A DNA stretch of 25,291 nucleotides from a virus. Location: positions 1-25,291 of the IMG/VR virus record IMGVR_UViG_3300030104_003310. The stretch is one strand, 5' to 3'. The position numbers and the translations under genes are program-made. Shown one piece after another: positions 22,409 through 25,291 of the stretch (position 1 is the first letter of the stretch; each line of letters begins with the position of its first letter). Below the pieces are notes generated by a model. That model made no database searches. It was not told the DNA's origin and worked only from the letters and a program-made list of their open reading frames with translations.

Positions 22409-22919
22409 TCGTAAAGGTGCAATGGTTTTAATGGCTTCTGGCCAGACACACTGGACACACCTACACAGCACAAAAATCCCAGATGACTACCTGCACTATC
22501 GGAGAGCTGTGGTTGTACGTAATCCCTTTACCAGAGCTCTGCAAATGTATGATGATTATTGTCAATTATCGGAATCTAATAACAAAAAGCCGATTAGCTT
22601 TTACGAATGGATCAGCAACCTAAAAACGCAGGACTGGGAGATACAAACAACCATCCACGAATGGGTTAGCGACCAAGTGCCAGCCGAACCGATTAAGTTT
22701 GAACAAGCAGCTCGGGACCTAAAACAGAGCTTTGGAATACGTATAAAATCACCGTTTAAGGATTACATCAACTGGAAAAAGCGATGGTGGCCGATTGGTT
22801 CAACCGCTATCTGTGAATTCAGGCAGCATGTAATCCAAGATATTGATCCCTACGGTTACACGACTAAAGCGATTACCTGGCTGGAAGCTAAAGCTATTGC
22901 AGGAATTTACGACGTATGA
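22326..22919 (+). CDS. Sulfotransferase-like protein
   Basis: 197 residues. GTG 22326 is chosen because AGGAGG (22313-22318) sits 7 nt before it. A TTG at 22281 would add 15 residues. It opens KLVILTPPGTQASGIHNCL, where TPPGTQAS (13-20) matches the PAPS 5'-phosphosulfate loop (often TPPKTGST). VVVRNPFTRALQMYDDYC (63-79) matches the 3'-phosphate-binding R-[ND]-P-F-x-R-x-x-S-x-Y motif. It has the sulfotransferase fold order but lacks the usual Ser after RNPFTRAL, so activity is uncertain. The replication-module location is unexpected. Confidence 0.6.
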   Translation: MLILKPQKLVILTPPGTQASGIHNCLGDRKGAMVLMASGQTHWTHLHSTKIPDDYLHYRRAVVVRNPFTRALQMYDDYCQLSESNNKKPISFYEWISNLKTQDWEIQTTIHEWVSDQVPAEPIKFEQAARDLKQSFGIRIKSPFKDYINWKKRWWPIGSTAICEFRQHVIQDIDPYGYTTKAITWLEAKAIAGIYDV

Positions 22920-23257
22920 ATTTCATATTGCCATATCCGCCAACCGTAAACACCTACTGGCGAAAGTTTAACAACCGGATGGTTATTTCACCTAGAGGCA
23001 GGCAGTACAGAAAAGATGTAGTCCAGCAGCTGCAAGGGTGTGAAACACTAACAGGCCGGCTGAAGCTAACAGTCATTGCAACTATGCCGGATAGACGCCG
23101 GAGGGATTTGGACAACATCCTCAAAAGCCTACTGGATGCAATGGATCATGCAGGGGTATTTGAAGATGATGAGCAGATAGATGAACTGCACGTATTCCGT
23201 AACGGCGTCGAAAAGCCTGGAAACGTTGCAATCTCACTTCAGGAAATAGAGCAATGA
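22916..23257 (+). CDS. rusA: RusA-type Holliday junction resolvase
   Basis: 113 residues, close to the 120 of E. coli RusA. The N-terminus LPYPPTVNTYWRKFNNRMVI and the core RRRRDLDNILKSLLDAM then FEDDEQI match the family. Asp64, Asp66, Lys70 and Asp85 align with E. coli RusA Asp70, Asp72, Lys76 and Asp91, so the catalytic set is complete. It cuts Holliday junctions formed in recombination or replication before packaging. It overlaps the previous gene (ATGA) and the next by 4 nt. Confidence 0.93.
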   Translation: MNFILPYPPTVNTYWRKFNNRMVISPRGRQYRKDVVQQLQGCETLTGRLKLTVIATMPDRRRRDLDNILKSLLDAMDHAGVFEDDEQIDELHVFRNGVEKPGNVAISLQEIEQ

Positions 23258-23652
23258 TAGATTTAACTAGGTTGAAGTACCGGATCAGAAATTGCGTATT
23301 AAGCCAACACGGCACAGATCATTTGGCAGATTGTAATCAATGCGGAATGAAACCTAAACGCATGTGGAGTCATTCAGGTGCTGTGATCGGGTGTGAATGT
23401 AATGTTCTCACTAACGCAAATGGCGCCGGATGGGGTACACTCGAACATAGCTGGCAAATCCTACAAGGAGCAAGCACCGAAGCCGACGAACTAAGGACAA
23501 ACCTGGCAAACGCACATGAGGATCACAATTTATACCGTGCTGAAATGCGTGCTAATTTGGAAGAACTTATAAGGCTTTATAAAGGCAACGCAGAAAATAC
23601 GTTGATCTGGCAATTACAGAAAATGCTAAAGATAACTAGGAAACAGGATTAA
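23254..23652 (+). CDS. Zinc-ribbon protein (possibly Lar-like)
   Basis: 132 residues, ATGA overlap with rusA. Residues about 27-50 carry a zinc ribbon: CNQCGMKPKRMW, then CEC after 18 residues. Then WGTLEHSWQILQ, loosely like the Lar restriction-alleviation pattern C-x-x-C-G...C-x-C...A-i-x-x-W. The C-terminal half is helical with ANAHEDHNLYRAEMRANLEE. Lar-type proteins blunt type I restriction, a plausible phage role, but the match is loose and a general DNA- or RNA-binding zinc protein is as likely. Its stop overlaps the convergent phosphatase stop by 4 nt. Confidence 0.55.
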   Translation: MIDLTRLKYRIRNCVLSQHGTDHLADCNQCGMKPKRMWSHSGAVIGCECNVLTNANGAGWGTLEHSWQILQGASTEADELRTNLANAHEDHNLYRAEMRANLEELIRLYKGNAENTLIWQLQKMLKITRKQD

Positions 23653-24506
23653 ATATCAGTTTCGTAAATTTTGCGGTACCAGTTGCGGTTTCTAAAGTAC
23701 CACTCTACCCAGTAACCACCCAGCGGTCTTGCACCCATGGCTCTTTCATTAGCCCAGCCGGCTGCACCGTCTCTAAATTCATCTTTGTACGTGCCGGTTC
23801 TAATGAAGTCTATTTTGCGCTGTTTAACTTTATTCCTAGTGTCGATGTAAGCCTGCACGTGCGGAAAGGTTTCTTTCCTGTGAATGTGGCCGGCTATGTA
23901 CATATCAGCTCGGCATTGGGTCATGTACTTTTGAAAGGCGTTTGTCTGCCGTCCCCATGAAGCACTTCCACCGTATCCATGATGCGAATAGATAGTGGTT
24001 TGTGATTTGTTTTTCTGGTATTCAAGTCGAACCTTGCAGAAGTTACCATAACCACCAGAAACCGTGATTGCGCCAGAGGATCGCATCATATGAGCGAACC
24101 TATCAGTTAGATCGACCTCATGCCGTTTGAGGACGCTGGTTTCATGGTTTCCAGGGCACACAAGCGCTAAGTGCTGGCCGTATGGCTTAAACCATTCAAC
24201 TGCCTCATGCACAATGAGATCAAGATAAGGGCCACCGGCTGAAGGCATGTGCTCAGGCCGAATAGATTTTGAGGCGCGAGGATCGCCAGCACCTTCCATG
24301 GCACAGAACAGATCGCCAAAGATACAGATGAACGCATTACGTTTAACAGCTTGGTCTAGGTGACGTTTCAACAAATCCCTGTTACATTTGGGATTGTCAA
24401 AGTGCAGATCTGACAACGCGAGCATTGGCACATGCTGACGAACAGATTTGATTTGTGCATCAATGATCTGAACGTTGCCAGATTTGCGAGTAATTGTGTA
24501 CTTCAT
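23649..24506 (-). CDS. Calcineurin-like metallophosphoesterase
   Basis: 285 residues, the only minus-strand gene. All five family motifs are seen: SDLHFD (Asp33, His35), FGDLF (Asp65), PGNHET (Asn120, His121), YSHHG (His175/176), and AGHIHR (His207, His209). These bind two metals and cut phosphomonoesters or phosphodiesters of proteins or nucleic acids. No lipid anchor or other domain. It is transcribed against all other genes and has an AT-rich upstream region of its own. As a moron-like gene it could act on host signalling nucleotides or DNA ends; the substrate cannot be told from the sequence. Confidence 0.88.
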   Translation of the reverse strand: MKYTITRKSGNVQIIDAQIKSVRQHVPMLALSDLHFDNPKCNRDLLKRHLDQAVKRNAFICIFGDLFCAMEGAGDPRASKSIRPEHMPSAGGPYLDLIVHEAVEWFKPYGQHLALVCPGNHETSVLKRHEVDLTDRFAHMMRSSGAITVSGGYGNFCKVRLEYQKNKSQTTIYSHHGYGGSASWGRQTNAFQKYMTQCRADMYIAGHIHRKETFPHVQAYIDTRNKVKQRKIDFIRTGTYKDEFRDGAAGWANERAMGARPLGGYWVEWYFRNRNWYRKIYETDI

Positions 24507-24549
24507 TCTTTCATTGTAAGTAGCCTAACGGTTATGCCGATAGTTCAAT

Positions 24550-24555
24550 TATAAT
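24550..24555 (+). promoter_or_regulatory. Candidate -10 box of small RNA
   Basis: Perfect TATAAT at 24550-24555. No good -35 is seen at 15-19 bp. It is the only -10 match before the terminator downstream, on the strand where no gene lies. Confidence 0.35.
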
Positions 24556-24561
24556 TAGCGT

Positions 24562-24625
24562 TCCCCCTTGAAAGCGTCTGTCGGTCATTCCAAACAATCC
24601 CCACAACCGGCAGGCGCGTTTTTTT
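24562..24625 (+). ncRNA. Candidate small RNA with C-rich loop and terminator
   Basis: About 64 nt from the predicted start after the TATAAT. It has a TTCCCCCTT 5' segment, a 12-bp stem GCGTCTGTCGGT (24574-24585) with ACCGGCAGGCGC (24606-24617), two of the pairs G-U, a 20-base loop holding ATCCCCAC, then a run of seven T's. No + strand gene precedes it, so the terminator must end a short transcript or an antisense one. The C-rich parts could pair with GGGGAT or AAGGGGA ribosome sites of early genes. Expression is not shown. Confidence 0.4.
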
Positions 24626-24626
24626 A

Positions 24627-24645
24627 TTCAGTTTGCTATACTGAA
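24627..24645 (+). promoter_or_regulatory. Extended -10 promoter with dyad
   Basis: TGC-TATACT (24634-24642) fits an extended -10. TTCAGT (24627-24632) and ACTGAA (24640-24645) form a 6-bp inverted repeat across it, an operator-like layout. It precedes the 56-residue gene by about 50 bases. Confidence 0.5.
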
Positions 24646-24694
24646 ACACCGATATTAAAGGGGAAGCAAATACTATCTAACTAAGGGGAATAAA

Positions 24695-24865
24695 ATGTTT
24701 GGAAGATTAATTGCAATAGTGAAACGGTTATCACCTGGTGCAGTAGCCTATCTGGAAGGGTGCAGTGATGATGACATCATGGAGCTGCTACTACTGGCTG
24801 GTCAGCATGGCATTGATGAAGCAATAGAAGCCATTGAAGCACATAATGCAGGGATGATGCTGTGA
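24695..24865 (+). CDS. Small early-type protein, unknown (56 residues)
   Basis: 56 residues with a strong ribosome site (CTAAGGGGAATAAA) before ATG 24695 and its own promoter-like dyad upstream. The N-terminus is basic and hydrophobic (MFGRLIAIVKRLSPG). After that come AVAYLEGCSDDDIMELLLLA and a helix HGIDEAIEAIEAHNA. No family known to me. The sequence shape suggests a helical bundle for protein contact. Followed 30 bases later by the HNH gene. Confidence 0.65.
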   Translation: MFGRLIAIVKRLSPGAVAYLEGCSDDDIMELLLLAGQHGIDEAIEAIEAHNAGMML

Positions 24866-24895
24866 CCATGCGTAGCGTACACGTTAGGGGTAGTT

Positions 24896-25240
24896 GTGGG
24901 ATTATGTGCCTACTGCATGAAGCGTAAGTGTAGCTGTACTACAACGCGACGCATAAAGAAAACCTGGAGCACCCCAGAGGGTACCCCCCTAGACCATGAG
25001 CAAAGACGGGGTAACTCAAACGCTAGGGGTTATAATCGTAGGTGGCGTAAGGCTAGGATTACCTGGCTAACAAGGGAGCCGCTTTGTGTTAGCTGTAGTG
25101 CTAAGGGAAAGACCACCCCAGCCACTGTGGTAGATCACATTACACCGCACAGGGGAGACAGCAGTCTGTTCTGGGATACCTCAAACTGGCAGAGTTTGTG
25201 CGAAAAATGCCATAATAGAAAGACTTCAGGCGGTTTGTAG
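24896..25240 (+). CDS. HNH endonuclease, packaging-associated
   Basis: 114 residues from GTG 24896 (AGGGG 7-11 nt upstream). It has an N-terminal Cys cluster (LCAYCMKRKCSC) and the HNH core: CVSC (64-67), VVDHITPHRGD (His81), NWQSLCEKCHNRKT with Asn97, Cys102/105 and His106. The size and gene order (next to TerS if the ends join) match HNH proteins that assist terminase in cos cleavage. A basic middle (RGYNRRWRKARITWL) likely binds DNA. The last residues SGGL are the usual end of this family. Confidence 0.85.
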   Translation: MGLCAYCMKRKCSCTTTRRIKKTWSTPEGTPLDHEQRRGNSNARGYNRRWRKARITWLTREPLCVSCSAKGKTTPATVVDHITPHRGDSSLFWDTSNWQSLCEKCHNRKTSGGL

Positions 25241-25291
25241 ACGTAGTAGGGCGGGGGGGGTATTATTTAGGGTACCGTTTTAGCTGTAGAC
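25241..25291. other. Non-coding end with G8 run, cos-site candidate
   Basis: After HNH the sequence holds GTAGGGC followed by eight G's (25253-25260), then TATTATTTAGGGTACCG. Together with the 40 bases before terS this is the expected place for the packaging site. No inverted repeat or terminator is clear. Confidence 0.3.

Noticed and set aside
1-25291. Integrase, lysogeny module or defence island
   Set aside because: No recombinase or full-length CI repressor was found; the XRE protein is only a minimal DNA-binding domain, and dcm has no partner nuclease.
25237-25291. Terminal direct repeat GTAGAC
   Set aside because: Only six bases and both copies are at the same end, so it is not a genome-end repeat.

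Overview
The window is a compact dsDNA tailed-phage genome (or near-complete prophage) of the HK97-fold siphovirus type. Almost every gene is on the + strand, with 1-8 nt overlaps or TAATG/ATGA junctions. It opens 40 bases before the small terminase gene and closes with an HNH nuclease gene, the usual neighbour of terminase in cos phages. About 25.3 kb may therefore be one full genome unit, cut near its packaging end. There is no integrase, no tRNA gene and no bacterial housekeeping gene. The host cannot be fixed from the sequence. The Cys-rich fibre-like protein, the G-x-W...NW adhesin-type motif and the phage-borne CsrA would suit an aquatic Gram-negative such as a planctomycete, but this is a weak inference.

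Layout. (1) 41-8021: packaging and head genes: P27-type TerS, TerL, portal, S78 prohead protease, HK97 major capsid protein, a small head protein, gp6-like connector, head closure, HK97-gp10 and tail terminator. The capsid gene has its own promoter-like site and a 140-nt leader with mutually exclusive hairpins. (2) 8037-10726: tail tube, a small acidic protein, a G/GT tail-assembly chaperone pair joined by a -1 slippery heptamer (A AAA AAC), and a short tape measure. (3) 10726-14658: tail tip, beta-helix-like fibre, coiled-coil protein and a 26-cysteine protein. (4) 14661-17369: a zinc-knuckle + phosphoribosyltransferase + HAD fusion, small membrane proteins (holin-like and XhlA-like) and virion or fibre accessory proteins, closed by a terminator. 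(5) 17402-20370: early region with a dyad-covered promoter, a small unknown protein, XRE regulator, unknown protein, CsrA, Sak4-type RecA-like ATPase, a small HTH-like protein and a DUF669/SSB-like protein ending in DDDIPF, then a strong terminator. (6) 20371-23652: Dcm-type methyltransferase containing a second, out-of-frame gene; a replication initiator carrying five 12-bp iterons and an A/T-rich tract (probable origin); sulfotransferase-like protein; RusA resolvase; and a zinc-ribbon protein. (7) 23649-24506: a metallophosphoesterase, the only gene on the minus strand. (8) 24507-25291: candidate small RNA, a 56-codon gene with its own promoter and operator-like dyad, and the HNH nuclease.

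How it works together: the XRE protein and the dyad promoter at 17.4 kb look like an early switch. The replisome organiser fires the iteron origin inside its own gene. Sak4 plus the SSB-like protein plus RusA provide annealing and junction resolution. Dcm (with its nested partner) would protect DNA. HNH + TerS/TerL package it into an HK97-type head. The phage CsrA sits amid early genes whose ribosome binding sites share a GGGGA core, suggesting post-transcriptional timing control. No peptidoglycan hydrolase could be recognised, so the lysis mechanism is unresolved.
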